Positions 39,341-47,645 of a DNA stretch of 59,586 bases are shown piece after piece. Position 1 is the first letter of the stretch. Each line of letters starts with the position of its first letter. The notes under the pieces were generated by a model that saw only the letters and a program-made list of their open reading frames with translations, did not search any database and had not been told where the DNA came from. Source of the stretch: Actinomadura montaniterrae (GTDB lineage: Bacteria; Actinomycetota; Actinomycetes; Streptosporangiales; Streptosporangiaceae); contig NZ_WBMR01000037.1 in assembly GCF_008923365.1 (NCBI RefSeq), positions 1-59,586 of the forward strand. The letters are read 5' to 3'. The translations under genes and the position numbers were made by a program.

Positions 39341-39410
39341 GGCGGTCTCGGCTGCCACGGCGGTCTCGGCTGCCCGGCGGTCTGGGCTGGTCGGCGGTCT
39401 CCGCTAGCCG
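39341..39410. repeat. Four imperfect ~17-bp tandem repeats at a glycosyltransferase 3' end
   Basis: The unit GGCGGTCTCGGCTGCC recurs with changes at 39341, 39359, 39376 and 39393. The array runs up to and slightly into the stop codon region of glycosyltransferase 2. It looks like a slippage expansion and has no obvious gene function. Confidence 0.6.
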
Positions 39411-40573
39411 GCCGTCTCCTCCAGCAGCGAGACGAGGGCGGCGGGGGACGGGAGCCCGGTCATCTCGCCGGCGATCCGGGCCGCCGCCTGCCGGTGGCCG
39501 GGATCCTCCAGCAGCCTGGTGAGGGCCTTGCCGATCGCCTCCGGGTCGCGGCGGGCGCCGGGGTCGCCGATCGCGAGCCCCAGGCCGCGGTCCTCGACCA
39601 GCTCGGCGGTGGCGCCCAGGAACGGCTCGTCCTGCGGCACCACCAGCTGCGGCAGCCCGTGGTGCAGCGCCGTCAGCGTCAGGCCGCCGCCGCCGTGATG
39701 CACCATGAGGTCGCAGGCCCCGGCCAGCAGGCCGACCGGGGTCCGGTCGATCACGTCCACCGCGGCGGGGACGTCGCCGAGGTCGCCGTGCCGTTCGGCC
39801 GGGAACGGCAGCACGGCCGTCGCGCCGGCGGCGGCCACGGCCTCGCCGACGGCGCGGACGACCGCGGCCCGGTCACCGTCCTGCCCGACGGCCTGGCTGC
39901 CCCACATGCCGAGGCAGATGCACACCCTCGGCGCGGTGCGGGGTTCGAGGGTCCAGGGCGGCAGGACTCCGGTGCCGTTGTAGGGGACGAACCGCACCGA
40001 CCGGGCGGGCGCGGCGCCGGGGTCGCGCAGGCTCGGCGGGCACGGGTCGATGATCACGCCCGGATCGGGGAAGGCGTCCACGCCGTACTCGGCGCACAGC
40101 CCGGCGAGCGCGGTCTTGGCCCGTTCGTGCAGAACCGTGGTGACGGTGTCGGGCCCCCACCGGTGGACGGCCGTGGGGACGCCCAGCGCCTCTCCGACGA
40201 TCAGCCCGCCGAACTCCACCGGGTCGGTCACCACCAGATCCGGGCGGACGTCGCGCGCCAGGGCCAGGAACCCGTCGAGGTAGCCGCGCAGCCGCTTCTC
40301 CCAGCGCCGCCCGGCCCGCTCCCAGTGGCCCTCACCGGGCGCGCCGGGTCCGGTCACCGCGGGCCGCGCGATCGCGCCCGGGCGGGCGAGCCGGGCGGTC
40401 TCGTTCTCCTCCGGGCCGATCGGGCGGGTGAGCAGGCCCGCCTCGCGCGCGGCGGCCACGACCTCGGGCATGCCGCAGACCAGGACGTCGTGGCCGGCGG
40501 CTCGCAGTCCCCAGGCCAGCGGGACCATCGGCATCAGGTGGCTCGGCACCAGCGCAGTGAGAAGGACTCGCAT
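39404..40573 (-). CDS. GT1-family (MGT-type) glycosyltransferase 2
   Basis: About 389 residues. The N-terminus MRVLLTALVPSHLMPMVPLAWG and the C-terminal donor motif HHGGGGLTLTALHHGLPQLVVPQ are typical of antibiotic glycosyltransferases that use dTDP-deoxysugars. GAAAGGCAGAG lies upstream of the ATG. It follows glycosyltransferase 3 on the same strand after 71 bases, so the two are probably co-transcribed and may add successive sugars. It ends in a short tandem-repeat array. Confidence 0.93.
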   Translation of the reverse strand: MRVLLTALVPSHLMPMVPLAWGLRAAGHDVLVCGMPEVVAAAREAGLLTRPIGPEENETARLARPGAIARPAVTGPGAPGEGHWERAGRRWEKRLRGYLDGFLALARDVRPDLVVTDPVEFGGLIVGEALGVPTAVHRWGPDTVTTVLHERAKTALAGLCAEYGVDAFPDPGVIIDPCPPSLRDPGAAPARSVRFVPYNGTGVLPPWTLEPRTAPRVCICLGMWGSQAVGQDGDRAAVVRAVGEAVAAAGATAVLPFPAERHGDLGDVPAAVDVIDRTPVGLLAGACDLMVHHGGGGLTLTALHHGLPQLVVPQDEPFLGATAELVEDRGLGLAIGDPGARRDPEAIGKALTRLLEDPGHRQAAARIAGEMTGLPSPAALVSLLEETAG

Positions 40574-40644
40574 CGCGTTCTCTGCCTTTCATCTTTCGAA
40601 GGTGGTCAGCGGCGGATGGTCGGCGGCGGGCCGCCTGGAGCTCG

Positions 40645-41823
40645 TCACCGGCGGGTCGCCAGCTTCTCCAGGTCGTCGACCAGCTCGTCCATGGGCGGCG
40701 AGGCGAGGATCCGGCGGCTCATGGCGCGTGCCCGGTCGCGGTACGCCGGGTCGGACAGCAGGGTCCGGACGGCCGCGCCGATGGTGGCGGGCGTGGCGTC
40801 GGGACCGGGCACCGACAGGCCCACCCCGAGCTCCGCGCAGCGCGCCGCCGCGTGCGGCTGGTCGTCGTACATCGGTGTGACCAGCAGCGGGACGCCCGCC
40901 GTGAGCCCCTCCCGGATGCCGCTGAACCCGCCGTGGGTCACGAACACGTCGCACATCGGGAGCAGCCGCGGCTGCGGCAGCCAGGAATCGACGAGGCGTA
41001 CGTGCGGCGGCACCGCGCCGAAGGCGTCCAGGTCCCGGTCGAGACCGACCGACACGATCGCCGAGCACTCGATGCCGCCCAGCGCCGCGACGACGGAGGT
41101 GAGCACCTCGTCGGACTGCCACGGCATCGACTGGGCGATCGTCCCGATCGAGGCGTACACGACCGGCCGCCCGGCGGGCAGCTCGGCGAGCCAGCCGGGG
41201 ACCCGCTCGTCCTGCCGTTCGGGGGCGGTCTGCCGGTAGCAGCGCAGGGTCTCGGAGACCAGGTCGTCGCGGACGTACTCGCGCGGCAGCAGGCTCGCCA
41301 GCAGGTACCGGTAGCAGGTCAGCTCCGAGGGGTCGGGCGGCAGGCCGAGCTCGCCGCGCAACTGGTTCAGCGGGTCGCGCACGACGTCCGGCGGCAGCAG
41401 GTGCGTGGACCCGCCGGCGATCCCCGCGTGCGGGACGCCGAGGACTTCGGCCACCAGGTAGCCCGCCATGTCCTCGCCCTCGCGGACGACGAGGTCCGGC
41501 CGCCAGGACCCGGTGACCTCCAGCAGGTCGCGGGCCATGTCCAGGGCGGGGCGGCCCAGGACGCAGTCATGGGTCAGCACCCGTTCGTAGGCGGCCTGGT
41601 CGCGGGTGACCAGCGTGGGGGCCAGCGCCAGGACCGTGTCGCGGTTCTCGCCCCAGTCGTAGCCCGCCTCGAAGAAGCGCAGGCCGTAGCGGGCGGTCTC
41701 CGCGCGCATGCTCGCCGCGGAGGCGACGGCGACCTCGTGGCCCCGCCGGGCCGCGGCCTGGGCGGCGGGGACGACCAGCCGGAGATGGGAGACCGCGGCG
41801 TGCACGGTGAACAGAATCCGCAT
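40645..41823 (-). CDS. GT1-family (MGT-type) glycosyltransferase 3
   Basis: About 392 residues from the ATG at 41823 (MRILFTVHAAVSHLRLVVP). The donor site motif THGGFSGIREGLTAGVPLLVTP and the following DDQPHAAARCAELGVG are canonical. It is divergent from the KAS III-like gene across a 129-bp spacer that contains two TCGAG elements, and first of a pair with glycosyltransferase 2. Placement beside the acyl-transfer genes hints that the sugar it adds may be the one acylated, which is inference. Confidence 0.93.
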   Translation of the reverse strand: MRILFTVHAAVSHLRLVVPAAQAAARRGHEVAVASAASMRAETARYGLRFFEAGYDWGENRDTVLALAPTLVTRDQAAYERVLTHDCVLGRPALDMARDLLEVTGSWRPDLVVREGEDMAGYLVAEVLGVPHAGIAGGSTHLLPPDVVRDPLNQLRGELGLPPDPSELTCYRYLLASLLPREYVRDDLVSETLRCYRQTAPERQDERVPGWLAELPAGRPVVYASIGTIAQSMPWQSDEVLTSVVAALGGIECSAIVSVGLDRDLDAFGAVPPHVRLVDSWLPQPRLLPMCDVFVTHGGFSGIREGLTAGVPLLVTPMYDDQPHAAARCAELGVGLSVPGPDATPATIGAAVRTLLSDPAYRDRARAMSRRILASPPMDELVDDLEKLATRR

Positions 41824-41952
41824 GGTCGGATCGTGCCGGGGCGGCCACGAGGCCCGCTCGAGCCGGAGCGGGCTGCACGGGGCTTCCAGCGCGGCTCGAG
41901 GACGGCCGCCCAGCATGGACGCACGCCGGGACACTACGGAGAAGGAGCTTCG

Positions 41953-42981
41953 GTGCGCTGGGAATCGGTCTACCTCGCGGGCCTCGGGACCTGGCTTCCC
42001 CGCCCGGTTCCGGTACGGGACGCCGTCGACGCCGGTGTGATCGGTCCGGAATGGATCGACGACTACGGCTACGAGTCGGTGCTGGTCGCCGAGGATGTCG
42101 CGCCCCCCGACATGGCGGTCGAGGCCGCGCAGACCGCGGTGAAGCGCTCGGGGGCCGCCCCGGAGGACTTCTCGCTGATCCTGCACGGCAGCACGTGGTT
42201 CCAGGGGCTCGACATCTGGCCCGCCGCCTCCTACATCGCGGGCCGCACGATCGGCGACAACGTGCCCGGTTTCGACGTGCAGCAGCGGTGCAGCGTCGGC
42301 GTGAGCGCGCTGGAGCTGGCCGCGGGCCAGCTGGCGATGGGCGTCCGGCCGGGGCACGCCGCCCTCGTCACCACCGCGGACCGGTTCGGTCCGGCCGGGG
42401 TGACCCGGTGGACGCTCCGGCCCGGCGTCGCCTACGCGGACGGGGCCACCGCGACGGTGCTGTCGACGCGCGGCGGGTTCGCCCGGCTGCTGTCGACCTC
42501 GACCATCGCCGACAACACCCTGGAGGGCCTCGCGCGCGGGTCGGAGCCGTTCACCGCCGTCTCGACGGCGGCCGGACGCACGATCCTGCTCGAGGAACGC
42601 GCCGAACAGTACCGGAAGGCGCACGACGAGTCGGAGATCTCGCTGCGGCAGGCGCGCGCGATGTTCAGGGTGAAGCTCGAGGCGCTGTCCCATGCCGGGG
42701 TGGAGATGGACGACATCTCCTACGTCATCATCCCGGGCACCGGCCGCGCGAAGGGCGAGTTCCAGCTCCACGACGTGCTCGGTGTCCCGGAGGAACGGAC
42801 CACCTGGGCCTTCGCCAAACGCACAGGTCACGTCGGTACGGGCGACTACTGCGCGGCGCTGGAGCACCTGGTCGTGACCGGCGCCGTCGGCGAGGGCGAC
42901 CGGGTGATGCTCTACGGCATCGGAGCCGGGTTCACCTGCTCGGCGGCCGTCGTCGAGCTGCTGGAAACACCGGGGTGGTAG
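41953..42981 (+). CDS. KAS III-like acyltransferase (CerJ/ChlB3-type)
   Basis: About 342 residues from a GTG with GAAGGAG upstream. The thiolase-fold Cys is present (QRCSVGVSALELA, Cys113). The FabH second-residue motif (PHQAN) is replaced by PGTGR, so that His is lost, and the FabH Asn position is His293 (RTGHVGTGD). Such a Cys/His arrangement is known in KAS III relatives that transfer acyl groups to hydroxyls or carriers instead of condensing with malonyl-ACP. The ligase and carrier genes follow directly, suggesting a pathway: ligase loads the acid on the ACP, this enzyme moves it to a sugar or aglycone hydroxyl. The alternative is starter-unit priming. Confidence 0.85.
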   Translation: MRWESVYLAGLGTWLPRPVPVRDAVDAGVIGPEWIDDYGYESVLVAEDVAPPDMAVEAAQTAVKRSGAAPEDFSLILHGSTWFQGLDIWPAASYIAGRTIGDNVPGFDVQQRCSVGVSALELAAGQLAMGVRPGHAALVTTADRFGPAGVTRWTLRPGVAYADGATATVLSTRGGFARLLSTSTIADNTLEGLARGSEPFTAVSTAAGRTILLEERAEQYRKAHDESEISLRQARAMFRVKLEALSHAGVEMDDISYVIIPGTGRAKGEFQLHDVLGVPEERTTWAFAKRTGHVGTGDYCAALEHLVVTGAVGEGDRVMLYGIGAGFTCSAAVVELLETPGW

Positions 42982-42985
42982 GCGG

Positions 42986-44494
42986 ATGAGAACAGTGGCC
43001 GACGACCTGACGCACGACCTGGTACACCACCTGCCGGCATCGGCGGTCGCGGAACGGCCGGACGCCCCGGCCGTCACCGACGCTCACGGCACCTGGACCT
43101 ATGCCGAGTTCGACGCGCGCGCGGCCGCTTTCGCGACGTGGCTCGGCGAACGCGGCGTGGCCCGCGGCGACCGGGTGCTGTCCCGGATCGGGAACGTCCG
43201 CGAGTTCGTCGCGATGCTGTTCGGCACGCTCCGGCACGGCGCGGTGTTCGTGCCGATCGGCGCCGGAATGAAGGCCTACCACCTGAACGCGGTGCTCGAC
43301 GACTGCGCGCCCGCGCTGGTCGTCGCGGCCGAGACCGACGGCGGCGTGCCGCCGGGCCCGCACGTCCACATGCTGGAGAAGTTCTGGCCGGAGGTCGAGG
43401 AGATCGCGCTCGGCGGGCCGGAGGAGCCGGAGCCGGCGCGCCCCGAGGTGTCGCCGGACGAGCTGGGCCTGCTCATCTACACGTCCGGCAGCACGGCCGC
43501 GCCGAAGGGCGTGATGAGTCCGCACCGGGCGATCACGTTCGCGGCGGCCGCGATCGCCGAACGGCTGCGCTACCGGTCGGACGACGTGGTCCTGACGGCG
43601 ATCCCGCTGTCCTTCGACTACGGCCTCTACCAGGTCTTCCTCTCGGTGCAGGCGGGCGCGCACCTGGTCCTGTCCGGCCCGGACGAGCACGTACGGCTGC
43701 CCGCGCTGATGCGCGCACACGGCGCGACGGTCGTGCCGGTGGTGCCGTCCCTGGCCGAGATGCTGATCCGGCTTGTCGGGCGCGGATCCGCCGAGCCGCC
43801 CGCGGTGCGGCTGTTCACCAACACCGGCGCGGCGCTCACGCCGCCGCTCGCGGCGCGCCTGCGCGCGGCGTTCCCGACCGCGAGCATCGCCCTGATGTAC
43901 GGGACCACCGAGTGCAAGCGCACCACGATCATGGAACCGGACGGCGACCTGGACAGGCCGCACGCGCTCGGCCGCCCGCTGACCGGGACCCGGGTGACGA
44001 TCCTCGGGGAGGACGGCCGGCCGGTGCCCGCCGGGGAGACCGGGGAGATCGTCGTCTCCGGCCCGCACGTGATGGACGGCTACTGGAACGCGCCCGAGCT
44101 CACGGCCGAGCGGTTCCGGCGCGACCCGGAGACGGGCGAGCGGCGGCTGCACAGCGGCGACTACGGCCGGCTGGACGCCGACGGCCACCTGTACTTCGAG
44201 GGCCGCCGCGACGACCTGTTCAAGCGCCGCGGCGTCCGCATGTCCTGCCAGGAGATCGAGGCGGCGGCGGTGGACGTGCCGGGCGTGGAGGCCGCCGCCG
44301 TGCTGCCGCCCGCGGACGGGCACGACCTGACCGTGTTCGCGGTGACCGACCTGCCCGCCGCGGACGTCCTGGCCGGACTGGCCGAGCGCCTCGAGGACGC
44401 CAAGGTCCCGGCGGACTGCCGCCCGGTGACCGGCCTGCCCCTGACCCCCAACGGCAAGACCGACAAGCGGCGGCTCACCGAGCTGCTCGGGTGA
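42986..44494 (+). CDS. AMP-dependent acyl/aryl-carrier-protein ligase
   Basis: About 502 residues; the ATG is 4 bases after the KAS III stop. ANL-superfamily motifs are visible: YTSGSTAAPKG (the second Gly of the usual core is Ala), PLSFDYGLYQVF, MYGTTECKR, HSGDYGRLDADG and the C-terminal LTPNGKTDKRR with catalytic Lys. The FDYGLYQ and TECKR elements recall the stand-alone ligases that load proline or small acids on free carrier proteins, but I cannot assign the substrate. It should activate a carboxylic acid as the acyl-AMP and load the carrier protein encoded 64 bases downstream. Confidence 0.85.
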   Translation: MRTVADDLTHDLVHHLPASAVAERPDAPAVTDAHGTWTYAEFDARAAAFATWLGERGVARGDRVLSRIGNVREFVAMLFGTLRHGAVFVPIGAGMKAYHLNAVLDDCAPALVVAAETDGGVPPGPHVHMLEKFWPEVEEIALGGPEEPEPARPEVSPDELGLLIYTSGSTAAPKGVMSPHRAITFAAAAIAERLRYRSDDVVLTAIPLSFDYGLYQVFLSVQAGAHLVLSGPDEHVRLPALMRAHGATVVPVVPSLAEMLIRLVGRGSAEPPAVRLFTNTGAALTPPLAARLRAAFPTASIALMYGTTECKRTTIMEPDGDLDRPHALGRPLTGTRVTILGEDGRPVPAGETGEIVVSGPHVMDGYWNAPELTAERFRRDPETGERRLHSGDYGRLDADGHLYFEGRRDDLFKRRGVRMSCQEIEAAAVDVPGVEAAAVLPPADGHDLTVFAVTDLPAADVLAGLAERLEDAKVPADCRPVTGLPLTPNGKTDKRRLTELLG

Positions 44495-44558
44495 GCCGCG
44501 ACCGGCACTGGCGAGAGACCCGGCGTTGACGAGAGCACCGCGTGACGAGAGGGAGACC

Positions 44559-44867
44559 ATGACCGACAGGGAGACCCTGGCCGGCAGGCAGACGCCGGCC
44601 GGCAGGGAGACGCCGGCCGGCGACGCGCTCGACGAGCGGTTCGTCGAGTTGCTGCGCGGGGTGCTGCCCGCCGCCAAGCGGGCCGAGCCCATCACGCCCG
44701 ACCTGGACCTCAAGGCCGCCGGGCTCGACTCGATGGCCACGATCGAGCTGCTGCTGCGCCTGGAGAACGCCTACCGGGTGACGCTGCCGGACTCGGCGCT
44801 GAACGGGCGCACCTTTGCCACGCCGGCCGCCGTGTGGTCGGCGGTGGAGGAACAGCGCGAGGCCTGA
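44559..44867 (+). CDS. Discrete acyl carrier protein
   Basis: About 102 residues from the ATG at 44559 (GAGAGGGAGA upstream). The phosphopantetheine site is AAGLDSMATIELL with Ser58. The N-terminal extension (residues about 3-21) is made of three 6-residue units (DRETLA, GRQTPA, GRETPA) from an 18-bp tandem repeat and is probably disordered. It is longer than the usual 80-90 residues because of this tail. It is third in the KAS III-ligase-ACP operon and should be the acyl donor for the KAS III-like enzyme. Confidence 0.9.
   Translation: MTDRETLAGRQTPAGRETPAGDALDERFVELLRGVLPAAKRAEPITPDLDLKAAGLDSMATIELLLRLENAYRVTLPDSALNGRTFATPAAVWSAVEEQREA
44565..44618 (+). repeat. Three 18-bp tandem repeats within the carrier-protein gene
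   Basis: Units start at 44565, 44583 and 44601; the consensus is GGCAGGGAGACGCCGGCC. They are in frame and encode (D/G)R(E/Q)T(L/P)A, adding an unstructured N-terminal tail to the ACP. Confidence 0.75.
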
Positions 44868-44883
44868 CCCGGAAAGCCGGACC

Positions 44884-44950
44884 AGGCCGAGAAGGCCAAG
44901 GCCGAGAGCGCCAAGGCCGAGAAGGCCGAGGCCGAGAAGGCCGAGGCCGA
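44884..44950. repeat. Degenerate 9-bp tandem repeat after the carrier-protein gene
   Basis: The unit AAGGCCGAG recurs about seven times with small changes in the spacer after the ACP stop. It ends where a terminator stem begins. Its reading frames would give low-complexity Ala/Glu/Lys or Ser/Ala peptides, so I regard it as non-coding. Confidence 0.6.
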
Positions 44951-44988
44951 AGGGGCCCGGCCGCCGTTCAGGCGGACCGGGCCCCTTC
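44949..44988. terminator. Bidirectional terminator hairpin
   Basis: Twelve-base perfect arms GAAGGGGCCCGG (44949-44960) and CCGGGCCCCTTC (44977-44988), plus an inner CCGCC/GGCGG stem. It lies between the ACP operon and the convergent flavin reductase gene, whose stop (44968) is in the loop. Confidence 0.8.
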
Positions 44989-45567
44989 GACGTCGAGCGC
45001 GGCGGTGAAGACCTCCACCGCGCGCTCCAGCGGCCCCTCGATATCGGGGTCGAGGGTGATCCCGCCGTCCCTGCCGACGGTGACCAGCCGCTGGTGTACG
45101 AACACGCCGCGGACGATGTGGTCGGCGCCCATGGCGACCAGCACGGGCCGCAGCGCGTAGTCGAGGACCAGGACGTGCGCCATCGAGCCGCCGGTCGCCA
45201 GCGGCAGGATCGGCTTGCCCTGCAGCGCGTGGCGCGGCAGCACGTCCAGGAGGCTCTTCAGCAGGCCCGAGTAGGCGCCCTGGTAGATGGGCGTGGCGAT
45301 GACCAGGCCCGCCGCGCGTTCCACCGCGGCGACGACCGAGCCGATCACCGGGTGGGCCGCGTCGCCCGCCAGCAGCGCGGCGGGCGGCAGCTCGCGGGCC
45401 GCGGTCGTGCGGGTGTGGAAGCCCTGCCCGGCGACGCGCCCGGTCACGTATCCGGCGACGGAGGCCGTGAGGGACGTGCGCGACGGGCTGCCGACGATCG
45501 TGAGGACCTCCGGCGCCGCCGCGTGCCCGCTCTGGAGGGCCGGGGCGGCCACGTCCGTCCGTCTCAT
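44968..45567 (-). CDS. NAD(P)H-dependent FMN reductase
   Basis: About 199 residues. Flavodoxin-like FMN reductase motifs (LTIVGSPSRTSLTAS phosphate loop, ATPIYQGAYSGLLKSLLD, PLATGGSMAH) place it in the SsuE/MsuE group. The start overlaps the stop of the luciferase-like gene (ATGA), so the two are translated together: this enzyme should supply reduced FMN to that monooxygenase. The pair forms a two-component oxygenase. Confidence 0.92.
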   Translation of the reverse strand: MRRTDVAAPALQSGHAAAPEVLTIVGSPSRTSLTASVAGYVTGRVAGQGFHTRTTAARELPPAALLAGDAAHPVIGSVVAAVERAAGLVIATPIYQGAYSGLLKSLLDVLPRHALQGKPILPLATGGSMAHVLVLDYALRPVLVAMGADHIVRGVFVHQRLVTVGRDGGITLDPDIEGPLERAVEVFTAALDVEGARSA

Positions 45568-46652
45568 CGGGAGACCCTGTCCCGGACCTCCGCCAGGCGC
45601 TCCAGCCCGTCCAGCACCCGCCGCGGCTCGTCCACGAAGTCCACCAGGCAGGCCAGCTCGTCCGCGCCGGACTCCATGAGCCGCCGCGCCGTGGCGGCGC
45701 ACGTCCCGACCGAGCCGATGAGGGAGTTGCCGTCGAGGTAGCGGTTGACACCGAGCTCGGCCAGCCGCGCGCGGGCGTCCTCCGCCGACATGAAGTCGCG
45801 GCCCTCGCGCCCGCCGCTCATCCCGCCGCCCGCGCTCACCGCGGCCGACTCCAGGTCGATGGCGGTGAGCAGGTAGCGCTTCAGCGCCGGGACCGCGACG
45901 GCACGGGCCGCCTCGTCGGTCCCGGCGACGTAGGTGTGCATCATGACGGTGACCTTGCCGCGGTCGTGGCCGGCGGCGCGGCGCGCCTCCCGGTACATGC
46001 CGATCTTCTCGCGCAGCGCCTTGGGGTCCTGGTTCTCCAGGTGCGTGAGGACGTTGGTGCCGAGCGCGCCCGCCTGCCGGAACGTCTCCGGGCTGCGGGA
46101 CGCGGTGATCCACAGCTCCGGCTCCGCGCTGACCGGCCGGGGGAAGACGCGCAGCTCGACCTGCTCGCCGCGCGGGTTCTCGCCCTTCCACTCGCCGGTC
46201 CGCCAGGCCTCCCGGATCGCGCCGATGTCGTCGATCATCCGCTGCCGGCGGGTCTCGAACGCGCCGGGGGCGAGCACGAAGTCGTTGACGTTCCAGCCGG
46301 AGCCGACCGACATCGCCGCGCGCCCGCCCGACATGGCGTCCACCATCGCGAAGTCCTCGACCACGCGGATGACCGGGTGCATCGGCGTGATGACGCTGCC
46401 GGCCCGGATCTGGACCCGCTCGGTCACCGCGGCGATGGCCGCCGAGGTCACCGCCGGGTTGGGGAAGGCGCCGCCGAAGCGGTGGAAGTGGCGTTCGGGC
46501 GTGGAGACGAACCCGAAGCCGAGCCGGTCGGCGCCGCGTGCGCAGTCGAGCATGAGCCGGTACGTCTCGGCCGCCGACGCGCCGACGGCGGCGAAGAAGA
46601 AGACGCCGAACCCGAGGCCGGGCCCGGCCGCCTGCCCCTCTGGCTGCTCCAT
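45564..46652 (-). CDS. Luciferase-like flavin-dependent monooxygenase (natural-product type)
   Basis: About 362 residues; GAGGAG upstream of the ATG. The TIM-barrel LLM pattern is clear (GFGFVSTPERHFHRFGGAFPNP, AGSVITPMHPVIRVVEDFAMVD, SVGSGWNVNDFVLAP), matching the subgroup found in polyketide and NRPS clusters, where members hydroxylate or oxidise carrier-bound or free intermediates. Reduced FMN would come from the coupled reductase. The reaction on this polyketide is not predictable; quinone formation, hydroxylation or Baeyer-Villiger-type oxidation are options. It is divergent from the response regulator. Confidence 0.9.
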   Translation of the reverse strand: MEQPEGQAAGPGLGFGVFFFAAVGASAAETYRLMLDCARGADRLGFGFVSTPERHFHRFGGAFPNPAVTSAAIAAVTERVQIRAGSVITPMHPVIRVVEDFAMVDAMSGGRAAMSVGSGWNVNDFVLAPGAFETRRQRMIDDIGAIREAWRTGEWKGENPRGEQVELRVFPRPVSAEPELWITASRSPETFRQAGALGTNVLTHLENQDPKALREKIGMYREARRAAGHDRGKVTVMMHTYVAGTDEAARAVAVPALKRYLLTAIDLESAAVSAGGGMSGGREGRDFMSAEDARARLAELGVNRYLDGNSLIGSVGTCAATARRLMESGADELACLVDFVDEPRRVLDGLERLAEVRDRVSR

Positions 46653-46950
46653 GAGATCCGCTCCTCACTCGCCCGCGCGACACACGGCGCGGCACGGTCG
46701 TCCGCCTCGTCCCGGCCAGTGTCGAGGGCCGGGTTCGAACGCCGCTAGAGGAGGCGGCCAGCCCGGTCGTCACCCGTCTGACCTGCATCGATTCCGGCCG
46801 CGACCGGTGGCCGGCCGTTCCCGGCGGCCCATGTGACAAGTGTCATCAGCGATCGGGGATGAAGTGATCTGGTCCAGAGATTGGGCAGAACCAAGACTTG
46901 GATAGCAATCCAATCGGGGTAGAGCGGCGTTGCTGGAAGGGACGGGCACC
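46653..46950. promoter_or_regulatory. Divergent intergenic region with inverted repeats
   Basis: A 298-bp spacer between the monooxygenase and the response regulator, less GC-rich near its right end. It holds TGACA-AG-TGTCA (46834-46845) and GATTGG...CCAATC (46879-46884 and 46910-46915). These are candidate operators; no gene is seen. Confidence 0.45.
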
Positions 46951-47619
46951 ATGGCCGGTACGGCGGACGCACCCCTGACAGTGATCATCGTGGACGACTA
47001 TCCGCTGTTCAGGGACGCGATCCGCGCCGCCATGGACGCCGAGCCCGACATGCGGGTCGTCGCCGCGGTCGCCGACGCGGACGCGGCCGTCGCCGAGGCG
47101 GCCCGCCATCGGCCCGACGTCGTCCTGCTCGACGCCCAGATCCCCGGCGAGGACACCGCGGCGACGCTCGGCCGGCTCCGCGACGCGTCCCCGGACACCC
47201 GGGTGGTCGTCATCAGCCCGCACGACGATCCGCGGCTCACCCGGCAGCTGCTGCTCCTCGGCGTGTGCGGCTACCTGCTGCTCAGCTCCGGGCTGGAGGA
47301 GCTGCTGTCGGCCGTGCGCACGGCGCGGACCGGCAGCGGCCGGATCACCCTGTCGATCTCCCGGACGAGCCTGCGCCGGATGCACGCCGCGCCCGAGGTC
47401 AGGCTCTCCGAGCGGGAGCGCGGCGTGCTCGTCCTGGCGGCCCAGGCCATGCGCAACGCGCAGATCGGTGAACGGCTGCACATCTCCGAGGAGACCGTGA
47501 AGCGGCATTTGCGAAACGTTTTCGTTAAATTGGACGCCGAATCCAGGATGGACGCCGTGAACAAGGCCATCGAGGCCGGGCTGATTCAGGGCGGCGGGGT
47601 GGTAGTCCGGGCGGGCTAG
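46951..47619 (+). CDS. Atypical NarL-type response regulator, orphan
   Basis: About 222 residues from the ATG at 46951 (a TTG at 46930 is also in frame). The receiver domain keeps VDDYPLF and Asp61 (LLDAQIPG), but the conserved Lys expected after GYLL is replaced (GYLLLSSG), so phosphorylation-dependent switching may be lost. The C-terminal LuxR HTH is intact (LSERERGVLVLAAQAMRNAQIGERLHISEETVKRHLRN). No kinase is adjacent. It precedes the SARP gene by 143 bases on the same strand and may control it. A short AT-rich patch (47506-47540) lies in the HTH codons. Confidence 0.88.
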   Translation: MAGTADAPLTVIIVDDYPLFRDAIRAAMDAEPDMRVVAAVADADAAVAEAARHRPDVVLLDAQIPGEDTAATLGRLRDASPDTRVVVISPHDDPRLTRQLLLLGVCGYLLLSSGLEELLSAVRTARTGSGRITLSISRTSLRRMHAAPEVRLSERERGVLVLAAQAMRNAQIGERLHISEETVKRHLRNVFVKLDAESRMDAVNKAIEAGLIQGGGVVVRAG

Positions 47620-47645
47620 GGGTACCCCCTATGTTTCCTAAGGAA
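47618..47645. promoter_or_regulatory. Two palindromes upstream of the SARP gene
   Basis: GGGGTACCCC (47619-47628) and TTCCT-A-AGGAA (47635-47645) lie just after the response regulator stop and about 120 bases before the SARP start. They could be operator sites for the SARP promoter. The arms are too short for a convincing terminator. Confidence 0.4.

Noticed and set aside
42986..44494. Firm assignment of the ligase as a prolyl-AMP ligase for a pyrrole group
   Set aside because: Some motifs are reminiscent, but no prolyl-carrier dehydrogenase gene is in the window, so the substrate is left open.
44884..44950. Repeat region after the ACP gene as part of a coding sequence
   Set aside because: It follows a clear stop codon and leads into a terminator; translations are low-complexity in every frame.
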